Assembly: GCA_910586095.1 (NCBI GenBank)
Contig: CAJUHQ010000139.1
Coordinates: 1 to 9,466 of the forward strand
Source: an uncultured Lachnospiraceae bacterium
Lineage (GTDB): Bacteria > Bacillota > Clostridia > Lachnospirales > Lachnospiraceae
DNA: 9,466 nucleotides
Reading direction: 5' to 3'
Shown piece by piece: positions 1 to 7,549 of this stretch. The position numbers and the translations under genes are program-made. The notes beneath the pieces are model-generated. The model did not search any database and had not been told where the DNA came from. It saw only the letters and a list, made by a program, of their open reading frames with translations. Each line of letters begins with the position of its first letter. Within the stretch, counting starts at the first letter, position 1.

Positions 1-1
1 C

Positions 2-910
2 AGGCATAATATAGATGAAATCAAGGAGGAACTCAATTCTACAGGATTAGGATGTAAAACAGTTTGGATAGAAACAACAGAGTATCCTAAAAATCAAGTT
101 ATTTCTGCTGCATTAGAGGATGGGCAGACAGTTCTTCCCAAAGATCAAATTCTTGCAAACACGACGATAGTACTTACTGTGAGTGCAGGAGCAAATGGAA
201 CTAATGTTCCGGCAGTAGAAGGATTACCAGAGGCAGAAGGAGCAGCAAATCTCCAAAATGAGGGATTTCGCGTTGCGCGGACAGATGAGTTTTCTACAGA
301 GTATGCTAAAGGAACAATTATTTCACAGTCTCCCGAGGGCAATTCGATCGCACCACTTGGATCTGAAGTGACGATTGTGATTAGTAAGGGTACAGAAAAT
401 GTAGAAGTACGTATGCCAGAGGTATTAGGAAATACTAAGGATGGTGCTATGAGTATTTTGACAGCGGCAGGGATTACAGTCGGAAAGCTTGAGGAAACAT
501 ATAGTTCAGAGTATCCTGAAGGACAAATTTGTTATCAAAGTTATGAGCCAGGAGTAACTGTCAATCAGGGAACTATAGTAGATTTAAAGATTAGTATGGG
601 TGCAGAGATCGCAGTTTATAGCTGCAATCTGCTTATTTCAGCACCACAGGACTATATGGGAGGTACTGCGGAGGTGATCTTGACAACAGCAGATGAGAGA
701 GAACAACTGTGGTATTCGCAAAATGTAACAGCCTTTCCCGTGTCAATTAATTTAAATGGTTTTTCTAGTCCATCCGCGACAGGAGTTGTGATTATCACTT
801 ATCTAAGAAATGAAGAGCAAATTGTGACGGATGTCAACGGAAACCAAACAACACAAATTGGACCTGTGGCAGCGCAGACACGACAAACGGTAGAATTTAC
901 AAAAAATTAA
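2..910 (+). CDS. prkC: PASTA-domain serine/threonine protein kinase, C-terminal extracellular part (5' partial)
   Basis: The frame is open from the first bases of the window and ends at TAA 908-910, leaving 302 visible residues. The kinase domain and membrane segment would lie upstream and are not seen. The visible part has three PASTA-like repeats (about residues 1-63, incomplete; 67-130; 135-200), each ending in a hydrophobic strand such as TIVLTVSAG, VTIVISKG or IVDLKISMG. A beta-rich tail (201-302) without Cys-rich or catalytic motifs follows. In PrkC/Stk1/PknB kinases the PASTA repeats lie outside the membrane, bind peptidoglycan fragments or lipid II, and signal to a cytoplasmic kinase domain controlling growth, wall synthesis and spore germination. 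The kinase identity is inferred from the repeats plus the following rsgA and rpe, a classic Firmicute arrangement. A PASTA-bearing penicillin-binding protein is possible but fits the context less well. Confidence 0.85.
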   Translation, partial: RHNIDEIKEELNSTGLGCKTVWIETTEYPKNQVISAALEDGQTVLPKDQILANTTIVLTVSAGANGTNVPAVEGLPEAEGAANLQNEGFRVARTDEFSTEYAKGTIISQSPEGNSIAPLGSEVTIVISKGTENVEVRMPEVLGNTKDGAMSILTAAGITVGKLEETYSSEYPEGQICYQSYEPGVTVNQGTIVDLKISMGAEIAVYSCNLLISAPQDYMGGTAEVILTTADEREQLWYSQNVTAFPVSINLNGFSSPSATGVVIITYLRNEEQIVTDVNGNQTTQIGPVAAQTRQTVEFTKN

Positions 911-924
911 TAAAAGGATAACGA

Positions 925-1809
925 ATGTGGGGAAAGATTATAAAGGGAATCGCAGGCTTTTATTATGTGCATGTGGCTGAAAAAGGCATTTATGCATGTA
1001 AAGCAAAAGGAATATTTAGAAAAGAGAATATCAAACCTTTAGTTGGTGATGATGTGGAGATAGAGATTACGGATGTCCGTGATTTTGAAGGCAATATTAT
1101 GAAAATACGACCGAGGAAAAATATGCTTATACGGCCAGCAGTAGCTAATATCGATCAAGCACTTTTGGTATTTGCTATGACAGAGCCAACACCAAATTAT
1201 AATCTGCTTGATCGGTTTCTCATTATGATGCATCAGCAAGGGCTTTCTTGTATTCTCTGTTTTAATAAGACGGATATAGCCCAGAAAGGAGGCTGTGAGG
1301 CAGTCACACAGATCTACGAAAAAAGTGGATGCAATCTTGTATTTACAAGTGTTGCACACAAAAAAGGCATTGACAAACTTATAGAGTTGCTCGATGGCAA
1401 GACCACAGCCATAGCAGGGCCAAGCGGTGTTGGAAAATCTTCCTTAATCAATTGTCTACAGACAGACATTGAGATGGAGATAGGAGATATCAGCAAAAAA
1501 ATTTCGCGTGGAAAACATACTACCAGACATTCAGAACTTATTACAATCTCAAAAAATACGTATATTATGGATACGCCTGGTTTCAGTTCCCTCTCTTTAT
1601 TTGATATGGAGAAAGAAAAACTTAAAGAATATTACCCAGAATTTATACCTTATGAAGGACAGTGTCGATTTCTGACTTGCGCGCACATTTCTGAGCCTGC
1701 ATGTGCAGTAAAGAAAGCTGTAGATGAATGTCAAATCAACAAGATACGATATGAGAACTATATGGCATTTTATGAGGAATTGAAAGAGAAAGAAAAGAGG
1801 AAATACTAA
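925..1809 (+). CDS. rsgA: Small ribosomal subunit biogenesis GTPase RsgA
   Basis: A 294-residue circularly permuted GTPase that binds the 30S subunit late in assembly and hydrolyses GTP on release. An N-terminal OB-fold (about 1-65) precedes motifs in the permuted order: G4 NKTD (114-117), G5 TSV (141-143), P-loop GPSGVGKSS (165-173), the G2 region with GKHTTR (196-201), and G3 DTPG (216-219). The C-terminal zinc site is complete: C247, C252, H254 and C260 in the spacing C-x4-C-x-H-x5-C known from E. coli YjeQ. Length is normal for Firmicutes. ATG 925 is chosen because AAAGGA (913-918) lies 6 nt upstream and the protein starts like its family. The gene begins 14 nt after the kinase and ends 1 nt before rpe, so translation is probably coupled within one operon. 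No defects seen. Confidence 0.97.
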   Translation: MWGKIIKGIAGFYYVHVAEKGIYACKAKGIFRKENIKPLVGDDVEIEITDVRDFEGNIMKIRPRKNMLIRPAVANIDQALLVFAMTEPTPNYNLLDRFLIMMHQQGLSCILCFNKTDIAQKGGCEAVTQIYEKSGCNLVFTSVAHKKGIDKLIELLDGKTTAIAGPSGVGKSSLINCLQTDIEMEIGDISKKISRGKHTTRHSELITISKNTYIMDTPGFSSLSLFDMEKEKLKEYYPEFIPYEGQCRFLTCAHISEPACAVKKAVDECQINKIRYENYMAFYEELKEKEKRKY

Positions 1810-1810
1810 G

Positions 1811-2479
1811 ATGAATTATTTGGTACCTTCAATATTAGCGGCAGATTTTTGTAATCTTGGGAAGGACATTGACCAGACAGAGCAAGCAGGAGCGCATTGT
1901 CTGCACATCGATGTCATGGATGGAATGTTTGTTCCGTCTATCTCTTTTGGTATGCCAATCCTCAAGTCAGTAAGAGAACATACAAAGCTTTTTTTGGATG
2001 TGCATATGATGGTAGAGAACCCAGAGCGTTATGTGGAAGAGCTGATTAAACTTGGAGCAGATGGTATCACGATACACGTGGAGGCGTGCACCTGTATAGA
2101 AAAGACACTTGCTACAATCAGAAGACTAGGCGCTAAGCCAGGGATTGCGATTAATCCAGAAACGCCAGTGGAAGCAGTAGTTCCTTATATGGGCATGGTG
2201 GATATGGTGTTGGTGATGACAGTACAACCAGGTTTTGGAGGCCAAGCTTATATTGATAGTAGCATTGATAAAATTAAAGAAGTTCGCAGTATAATTGATA
2301 AAGAATATCCAAATGTAAATCTAGAGATAGATGGAGGCGTGCTTTTAGATAATTTACAGATGAATCTTGATGCAGGCGCTAATATGATTGTGTCTGGTTC
2401 TGCAATATTTAAGGGCGATGTAGAAAAGAATATATCGGAGTTTTTGAGTGTTTTAGAGAGTGATATAGGGCATAAATAA
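1811..2479 (+). CDS. rpe: Ribulose-phosphate 3-epimerase
   Basis: A 222-residue TIM-barrel enzyme that interconverts D-ribulose 5-phosphate and D-xylulose 5-phosphate in the pentose phosphate pathway, in the cytoplasm. The N-terminal PSILAADF motif (6-13) carries Ser7. The metal site is intact: H32 and D34 in HIDVMDG (32-38), H65 in DVHMM (63-67), and D174 in EIDGG (172-176). D34 and D174 are the acid/base pair of the family. The flexible active-site loop MTVQPGFGGQ (136-145) and the phosphate-binding SGSAIF (195-200) are present, and length is typical. An AGAGGA ribosome site (1796-1801) lies inside the 3' end of rsgA, 9 nt before ATG 1811. Only one base separates the two genes, so they are almost certainly cotranscribed. 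In B. subtilis thiN follows rpe; here a small unknown gene does. Confidence 0.97.
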   Translation: MNYLVPSILAADFCNLGKDIDQTEQAGAHCLHIDVMDGMFVPSISFGMPILKSVREHTKLFLDVHMMVENPERYVEELIKLGADGITIHVEACTCIEKTLATIRRLGAKPGIAINPETPVEAVVPYMGMVDMVLVMTVQPGFGGQAYIDSSIDKIKEVRSIIDKEYPNVNLEIDGGVLLDNLQMNLDAGANMIVSGSAIFKGDVEKNISEFLSVLESDIGHK

Positions 2480-2514
2480 AAGAGCACTAAGCGGCTAATA
2501 CAAGGAGTAAGTCG

Positions 2515-2781
2515 ATGAGTAGGAGCTACAAGTATATTGCGTGTTGGAAAGATTGTAATACAACAGGAATGAAAAAACTCGCCAATCGAAAAGTTCGTAG
2601 AGCTCGCTTTACAATTCCATCGGGAGGTGCTTATAAAAAGGTATTTTGTTCCTATACAATATGCGACTACAGATTTATACAGCCTTATAAAGAATGGTAT
2701 ATGAAAGAAAAATATAACAAGCAAGTTTTCTCAGGGCAAGAAATGTATAGAACATGGTATAAACTGTACAAAATGAAATAA
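2515..2781 (+). CDS. Small basic Tyr/Cys-rich protein of unknown function (88 aa)
   Basis: Function not recognised. AAGGAG (2502-2507) sits 7 nt before ATG 2515, and the gene starts 35 nt after rpe, so it is probably the last gene of that operon. The protein has 21 Lys/Arg against 5 Asp/Glu, 11 Tyr, and four Cys arranged as C10-x3-C14 and C45-x4-C50, which could form a metal site. Visible blocks are the start MSRSYK, the basic stretch KKLANRKVRR (20-29) and the segment GGAYKKVFCSYTICDYR (37-53). The MSRSYK...ANRKVRR pattern resembles, from memory, a widespread family of small uncharacterised proteins in bacteria and phages. The charge would suit RNA or ribosome binding, but that is inference. 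No signal peptide or membrane segment is seen. Existence of the gene is well supported; function is not. Confidence 0.82.
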   Translation: MSRSYKYIACWKDCNTTGMKKLANRKVRRARFTIPSGGAYKKVFCSYTICDYRFIQPYKEWYMKEKYNKQVFSGQEMYRTWYKLYKMK

Positions 2782-2824
2782 ATTACACATGTTATTATTA
2801 TGCGCTAATTAAAAATTATAAGTT

Positions 2825-2852
2825 TTGGAAATTGGTGTAGTAAAAATATAGA
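2825..2852 (+). promoter_or_regulatory. Weak sigma-A promoter candidate for the ychF-lgt-hydrolase cluster
   Basis: TTGGAA (2825-2830) and TATAGA (2847-2852) are spaced by 16 bp, each matching consensus at 4 of 6 positions. It lies in the 121-bp gap before ychF, the only wide gap between positions 2 and 7120, which is the main reason to propose it. No clear terminator follows the preceding small gene, so read-through is also possible. Confidence 0.25.
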
Positions 2853-2902
2853 GAAAGGCAGAAACTAAAAAATAAAGGGTTTCTGAATAGGTATCGTGAA
2901 CA

Positions 2903-4000
2903 ATGAAATTAGGAATTGTGGGACTGCCCAATGTAGGAAAGAGCACATTGTTTAATTCGCTGACAAAGGCAGGGGCAGAGTCGGCAAACTATCCATTCTG
3001 TACGATTGATCCCAATGTAGGCATAGTGACAGTGCCAGACGAGCGCATCAAGCAGTTAGGAGAGTTGTACAAGACAAAAAAAGTAACCCCTGCAGTAATT
3101 GAGTTTGTGGATATAGCAGGACTTGTAAAGGGTGCTTCAAAGGGAGAAGGACTTGGCAATCAGTTTCTTGCCAATATTCGTGAAGTAGATGCGATTGTTC
3201 ATGTGGTACGATGTTTTGAAGATTCTAATGTTGTTCACGTAGATGGAAATATAGATCCATTGCGGGATATTGAAACAATTAACCTAGAGCTTATTTTTTC
3301 AGATATTGAGATTTTAGAGCGACGTATTGCAAAAGTGTCTAGAGGAGCCAAAAATGATAAGACACAGGCAAAAGAACAAGCCTTTGCAGAACGTATCAAG
3401 GCACATTTGGAAGAGGGACGATTAGCAAAGAGTTTTGAGACAGAAGATGAGGAGGAAATTCTTTGGCGGACAGGCTATAATTTGCTTACAGATAAACCTG
3501 TTATTTTTGCCGCTAATGTGGCAGAGGAGGATCTTGCAACAGATGGTGTTAGCAATCAAGGAGTAGAAGCAGTACGTTCGTATGCTGCGGGTGAAGGATT
3601 TGAGGTATTTGTGATCTGTGCACAGATTGAGCAGGAAATTGCGGAGCTAGAGGAAGAAGAGAAACAAATGTTCCTTGAAGATTTGGGTCTAAAGGAATCA
3701 GGACTTGACAAATTAATCGCTGCTAGCTATCGGATTTTGGGGTTGATTAGTTTTCTCACAGCGGGAGAGGATGAATGTCGCGCATGGACAATCCGCAAAG
3801 GGACAAAAGCGCCCCAGGCAGCAGGAAAGATTCATACAGATTTTGAGCGTGGTTTTATACGTGCTGAAGTAGTCAATTACAAGGACTTGTTGGACAATGG
3901 TTCTCTTGCAGCAGCAAAGGAAAAAGGAGTGGTAGGTTTAGAGGGAAAAGACTATGTGGTGAAGGACGGAGATGTCATTCTATTCCGGTTTAACGTTTAA
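2903..4000 (+). CDS. ychF: Redox-regulated, ribosome-associated ATPase YchF (Obg/OLA1 family)
   Basis: A 365-residue protein, close to the usual 363-366. The P-loop GLPNVGKST (7-15) opens the protein and the switch II motif is DIAG (70-73). In place of the NKxD guanine-specificity motif it has NVAE (205-208), the signature that makes YchF/OLA1 prefer ATP over GTP. H112 in VVHVDG sits where the hydrophobic-cap histidine of the family is expected. A helical domain (about 125-195) and a C-terminal TGS domain (about 280-365, with the conserved run from GEDECRAW to FERGFIRAEV) complete the architecture. YchF binds ribosomes and is linked to stress and redox responses. The family start MKLGIVGLPNVGKST fixes ATG 2903, although the only Shine-Dalgarno-like sequence nearby is a weak ATAGG (2887-2891), in contrast to all other genes here. 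Confidence 0.97.
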   Translation: MKLGIVGLPNVGKSTLFNSLTKAGAESANYPFCTIDPNVGIVTVPDERIKQLGELYKTKKVTPAVIEFVDIAGLVKGASKGEGLGNQFLANIREVDAIVHVVRCFEDSNVVHVDGNIDPLRDIETINLELIFSDIEILERRIAKVSRGAKNDKTQAKEQAFAERIKAHLEEGRLAKSFETEDEEEILWRTGYNLLTDKPVIFAANVAEEDLATDGVSNQGVEAVRSYAAGEGFEVFVICAQIEQEIAELEEEEKQMFLEDLGLKESGLDKLIAASYRILGLISFLTAGEDECRAWTIRKGTKAPQAAGKIHTDFERGFIRAEVVNYKDLLDNGSLAAAKEKGVVGLEGKDYVVKDGDVILFRFNV

Positions 4001-4024
4001 AAAAAGACAACGGAGGATTGAAGT

Positions 4025-4915
4025 ATGCCTGATATAATGGGATTAAAAGACATAGCATTTCCACATCTTGGAATTTATCTTGAAAATGTGCCTCGGGGTT
4101 TTACACTTTTTGGATTTGAAATAGCATTTTATGGGTTGATGATCGGGATCGGTGTGATTATGGGAGTGCTGATGGCAGAGAGAATTGCAGCACTTGAAGG
4201 CATGGACACAGAAATTGTATGGGATTTTTTTCCGTTTGCTGTCGGTTTTTCTATTGTTGGAGCAAGGATTTATTATGTGATCTTTTCATGGGATATGTAT
4301 AAAGATAACTTAGCGCGCATATTGAATCTAAAACAAGGAGGACTTGCAATCTATGGAGGTGTTATTGCTGCATTCATCACGCTATTTGTATTTTGTAGGA
4401 TACGAAAAATTTCCCCATTCAAACTTGGAGATTGTGGTGTGCATGGATTGGTGTTAGGACAGATTATTGGTCGCTGGGGAAACTTTTTCAATCGTGAAGT
4501 GTTTGGAGGTTATACTGATTCTGTTTTTGCAATGCGACTTCCAGTGGATGCAGTACGTCCATCAGATATAGCACAATCACATTTGGATGGCATGGCTGCG
4601 ATGGGGGATGTGAATTTTATACAAGTACATCCTACTTTCTTGTATGAAGGTATATGGAATCTTTGTGTTTTGATTGGGATGATTTTGTATCGTAAAAGAA
4701 AGCAGTACGATGGGCAGATGTGTTTATTTTATTTGGGCGGTTATGGAATAGGGCGATTTTTTATTGAAGGAATTCGCACAGATCGGCTCTTGATACCAGG
4801 AACACAAATTGCAGTATCCCAGTTATTAGGAATGTTATTGTTTATTTTTGCAGTTACCATGCACATTGTCATACGAGTTCGGTTTAAACCAAATATGGAT
4901 AAGGCAGAAAAATAG
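4025..4915 (+). CDS. lgt: Prolipoprotein diacylglyceryl transferase
   Basis: A 296-residue inner-membrane enzyme that moves diacylglycerol from phosphatidylglycerol to the lipobox cysteine of prolipoproteins, the first step of lipoprotein maturation. The Lgt signature is intact: GRWGNFFNRE (149-158), with R150, N153 and E158 matching essential family residues. Other family blocks are GARIYYV (79-85), GGLAIYGG (105-112), HPTFLYE (202-208) and the conserved GYGIGRFFIEGIRTDR (239-254). About seven hydrophobic segments are visible (for example 27-51, 66-88, 106-124, 211-222, 263-286). GGAGG (4012-4016) lies 8 nt before ATG 4025, and the gene starts 24 nt after ychF, so the two are probably cotranscribed. 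The solute-binding lipoprotein encoded at 8599 has a lipobox and is a predicted substrate. Confidence 0.97.
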   Translation: MPDIMGLKDIAFPHLGIYLENVPRGFTLFGFEIAFYGLMIGIGVIMGVLMAERIAALEGMDTEIVWDFFPFAVGFSIVGARIYYVIFSWDMYKDNLARILNLKQGGLAIYGGVIAAFITLFVFCRIRKISPFKLGDCGVHGLVLGQIIGRWGNFFNREVFGGYTDSVFAMRLPVDAVRPSDIAQSHLDGMAAMGDVNFIQVHPTFLYEGIWNLCVLIGMILYRKRKQYDGQMCLFYLGGYGIGRFFIEGIRTDRLLIPGTQIAVSQLLGMLLFIFAVTMHIVIRVRFKPNMDKAEK

Positions 4916-4933
4916 AAAGGGAGGTCAGGATTC

Positions 4934-7120
4934 ATGACGAAAGAAAAGATCAAAGAGCTGATATCACAGCTCACTTTGCAGGAAAAGATTGATATGATTC
5001 ATGGAAGTGAACTTTTTGCTACAAAGGGCGTAGAACGTCTGGGAATACCGCCATTTGTCACATCGGATGGACCACGTGGGGTTCGCAAGGATTTTGAGAA
5101 AGATAAATGGTCAGAAATTGGCTTGTCTTATGATTATGTATCATATCTTCCTTGTAATTCTGCACTTGCTGCTACATGGAATAGAGAACTTGCTTATGCT
5201 GCTGGTAAGATACTTGGCAAGGAGACAAGAGGAAGAGGAAAGGATATGATATTAGCACCAGGTGTTAATATTATGAGAACGCCTTTGTGTGGCAGAAGTT
5301 TTGAGTATATGGGGGAAGATCCTTATTTAGTCTCAGAACTTGTGGTTCCCTTGGTACATGGAATTGAGGAAAATGATGTCTCTTCTTGTGTCAAGCACTT
5401 TGCACTGAACAATCAGGAAGAACGCCGCATGGATGTAGATGTAGAAGTCAGCGAACGCGCACTTCGTGAGATTTATTTGCCTGGGTTTGAGGCCGCAGTG
5501 AAAAGAGGAAAAGCAAAAGGGATTATGGGAGCATATAATCAATTGCGTGGTACTCATTGTTGCCATAATCACTATTTGCTAGAAGATATTTTACGTAAAG
5601 AATGGGGATTTGAAGGAATTGTAGTCTCTGACTGGGGCGGTGTACATGATACACAAGAAGCTTTGATGAATGGAATGGACATGGAAATGTCTGTGACAGA
5701 CAATTTCGACAACTATTATATGGCCAATCCTTTGCTCGAAATGATAGAAAGTGGGGCAGTGGACAAAAAGACGGCTATCGCCGAAATTGACAAAAAAGTA
5801 CGCCATATTTTGTATGTCATGAATGAATTACATATGCTTGACGGTGAGCGATATACAGGTAGTTATAATGATTATGCAGATAAGGCAGCATTGCGTCAGG
5901 CTGCTAGAGAATCGGTGGTGCTCTTAAAGAACAATAAAAATATTTTGCCACTCAATAAAAAAGCTATTAAAAAGTTGCTGGTAGTGGGAGAGAATTCTAA
6001 TAGACAACATGCACCTGGAGGAGGAAGTGCAGAGATTAAGGCTCTGTATGAGATCACACCACTTATGGGATTTACTATGTTTGTTGGTGGGAACACAGAA
6101 GTAGTGTATAAACCTGGGTATTACAATGAAGATGTTGGAAACATATGGGCTAACACAGAAACCGATCAAAATGGGCAGGCAGATAGTTTAAATCAGGACA
6201 AAGCAGAGCACAAAGATACTGCTTCATCTGAAGCTAAAGCAAAGCGGCAAAGAGAAATGAATGAGAACTATCTTAAGGAAGCCTTAGAGGCAGCAAAAGA
6301 TGCAGATGCTGTCATATATGTGGGAGGTCTGACACATGATTATGATACAGAAGGCCAAGATAGAAAAGATATGAGACTTCCTTATGAGCAGGATAGGTTA
6401 ATTACAGAGCTTCTAAAGGTTCGACCGGATACAGTGGTAGTGATACAAGCGGGCTCTCCTGTAGATATGAGTGCATGGATAGAGGATGCGGATTCGTTGG
6501 TATTTAGTTGGTATGCAGGAATGGAAGGCGGTATTGCACTAGCTGAAGTGCTGTTTGGCGATGTGAATCCATCAGGCCGTTTGCCAGAAACCTTTCCTGT
6601 AAATGAAAAAGATTGTCCAGCAGTAGTACTTGGAGAATATCCAGGGGGCGATAAAGTTTGTTATGGAGAGGATATTTTTGTAGGATATCGGTATTATGAT
6701 ACTTATGAGGTAAAAACGGCCTTTCCATTTGGTTATGGTTTGTCCTATACAGATTTTGTAATGACAGGTCTTAGAGCGGAAGTACTTGAGGACACTGCAC
6801 AGTCAAAAAGCGTTAAGATAAGCTTTGACGTATCTAATATTGGTTCACGTGCAGGCGCTACTGTGTCCCAGATTTATGTTTCGGATAAATGTCCAAAGGT
6901 AAAGAAGGCAGCAAAGGAACTTAGGGCATTTGAAAAAATTTATCTCGAGCCAGGAGAAACGAGAGAAGTTACATTGATTCTGGAGAAGGATGCCTTTTCA
7001 TATTTTAGTGAAGAAACACATAGATTTTGTGTGGATAACAGTAGTTATATGATTTTGCTTGCAAAAAATGCAGATGAGATTGTTGACGTGACAGAGATTG
7101 AGTTGCAGGCTGATTCGTAA
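4934..7120 (+). CDS. Family 3 glycoside hydrolase, probably a cytoplasmic beta-glucosidase
   Basis: A 728-residue GH3 enzyme that removes non-reducing beta-linked sugars with retention of configuration. The N-terminal TIM-barrel (about 1-300) has DGPRG (45-49), the KHFALNNQE block (154-162, substrate-binding K154 and H155) and the nucleophile D233 in VVSDWGG. The alpha/beta sandwich (about 320-560) carries the likely acid/base E473 in the EGxDR motif (473-477). A fibronectin type III-like domain (about 625-715) ends the protein; no PA14 insert is evident. There is no signal peptide, so it probably acts on sugars already imported. A charged low-complexity stretch (about 405-445) lies before the EGxDR motif. 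AAAGGGAGG (4916-4924) is 9 nt before ATG 4934, and the gene starts 18 nt after lgt. Substrate (glucoside, xyloside or other) cannot be told from sequence alone. No sugar transporter or regulator adjoins it. Confidence 0.93.
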   Translation: MTKEKIKELISQLTLQEKIDMIHGSELFATKGVERLGIPPFVTSDGPRGVRKDFEKDKWSEIGLSYDYVSYLPCNSALAATWNRELAYAAGKILGKETRGRGKDMILAPGVNIMRTPLCGRSFEYMGEDPYLVSELVVPLVHGIEENDVSSCVKHFALNNQEERRMDVDVEVSERALREIYLPGFEAAVKRGKAKGIMGAYNQLRGTHCCHNHYLLEDILRKEWGFEGIVVSDWGGVHDTQEALMNGMDMEMSVTDNFDNYYMANPLLEMIESGAVDKKTAIAEIDKKVRHILYVMNELHMLDGERYTGSYNDYADKAALRQAARESVVLLKNNKNILPLNKKAIKKLLVVGENSNRQHAPGGGSAEIKALYEITPLMGFTMFVGGNTEVVYKPGYYNEDVGNIWANTETDQNGQADSLNQDKAEHKDTASSEAKAKRQREMNENYLKEALEAAKDADAVIYVGGLTHDYDTEGQDRKDMRLPYEQDRLITELLKVRPDTVVVIQAGSPVDMSAWIEDADSLVFSWYAGMEGGIALAEVLFGDVNPSGRLPETFPVNEKDCPAVVLGEYPGGDKVCYGEDIFVGYRYYDTYEVKTAFPFGYGLSYTDFVMTGLRAEVLEDTAQSKSVKISFDVSNIGSRAGATVSQIYVSDKCPKVKKAAKELRAFEKIYLEPGETREVTLILEKDAFSYFSEETHRFCVDNSSYMILLAKNADEIVDVTEIELQADS

Positions 7121-7158
7121 GCGAAAAGTAGTTACAAGAAGTTAAAGCTTGTCAGATG

Positions 7159-7187
7159 TGTACAGAATTGCTTAGTCAGCATATAAT
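7159..7187 (+). promoter_or_regulatory. Promoter candidate for ylmC
   Basis: A perfect TATAAT -10 (7182-7187) lies 17 bp after TGTACA (7159-7164, 4 of 6 to the -35 consensus), predicting a start near 7194 and a leader of about 30 nt. The same stretch, read as CATATAATA (7180-7188), also fits CATAnnnTA, the -10 form used by the mother-cell sporulation sigma factors, so the sigma class is uncertain. No terminator is visible after the hydrolase gene, so read-through into ylmC is possible too. Confidence 0.5.
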
Positions 7188-7222
7188 AAAGAAATATATG
7201 ATTGTTTGAGGGATGTATCGAT

Positions 7223-7453
7223 ATGCTGACGTATAAAGAATTGAAGAAAAAAGAAGTGATTAGCACAAAGGATTGCCGACGGCTTGGACATGTTTGTGAT
7301 CTTGAAATTGATGAGTGTAAGGGATGTATCTGCAAAATAGTGGTTCCTGGTTGTAAGGGGCTTTGGTCAATGCTCACCGATGATTCTGTTATTGCGATAC
7401 CATATAATTGTATTCGACAAATAGGCCCTGATTTAATTTTGGTGGATATTTGA
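7223..7453 (+). CDS. ylmC: PRC-barrel protein of the YlmC/YmxH family
   Basis: A 76-residue single-domain protein with the YlmC/YmxH pattern: LKKKEVISTKDCRRLGHVCDLEID (7-30), then a strand pair IVVPG (39-43), VIAIPYNCIRQIG (56-68) and the ending ILVDI. This PRC-barrel family is named for sporulation in databases, but its molecular role is not established. ATG 7223 is preferred over the in-frame TTG at 7202 because GAGGG (7208-7212) is 10 nt upstream and the family start is MxxxELKxKEV. Seven cysteines in 76 residues (18, 25, 32, 35, 37, 44, 63) are striking. C32-x2-C35-x-C37-x6-C44 could bind a metal, though some of these Cys may be common to Lachnospiraceae members. It lies upstream of nrdR, a pairing common in Clostridia. 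The usual sigE-sigG neighbours are absent here. Confidence 0.88.
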   Translation: MLTYKELKKKEVISTKDCRRLGHVCDLEIDECKGCICKIVVPGCKGLWSMLTDDSVIAIPYNCIRQIGPDLILVDI

Positions 7454-7520
7454 TAAATCTTGCCCATTGTATTGTCCATACTAAGATCAAATGTTTTTGT
7501 TATTTTTCTGGGAGAACTAG

Positions 7521-7549
7521 TTGACGGACGTGCTGTTATCATTTATACT
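7521..7549 (+). promoter_or_regulatory. Strong sigma-A promoter for nrdR
   Basis: TTGACG (7521-7526) and TATACT (7544-7549) each match consensus at 5 of 6 positions with the optimal 17-bp spacer. Transcription would start near 7556, giving a leader of about 87 nt before nrdR. One copy of a repeated ATCATTTA motif (7538-7545) overlaps the first two bases of the -10. Confidence 0.7.

Noticed and set aside
2248..2724. Long open frame of 158 codons on the - strand
   Set aside because: It is antisense to rpe and the 88-aa gene, both with clear family or ribosome-site support. The translation is low-complexity hydrophobic with no recognisable motif.
2806..2822. AT-rich inverted repeat TAATT-aaa-AATTA after the 88-aa gene
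   Set aside because: A five-pair A-T stem with no adjoining T-run is expected by chance in such AT-rich DNA.
7457..7503. Possible terminator after ylmC
   Set aside because: Only ATCTT/AAGAT pairs, across a loop of about 22 nt, and the T-rich stretch after it is interrupted. Too weak to call.
7132..7542. Open frame of 136 codons on the - strand across ylmC
   Set aside because: It is antisense to a recognisable YlmC gene and covers two promoter candidates; no motif was recognised.
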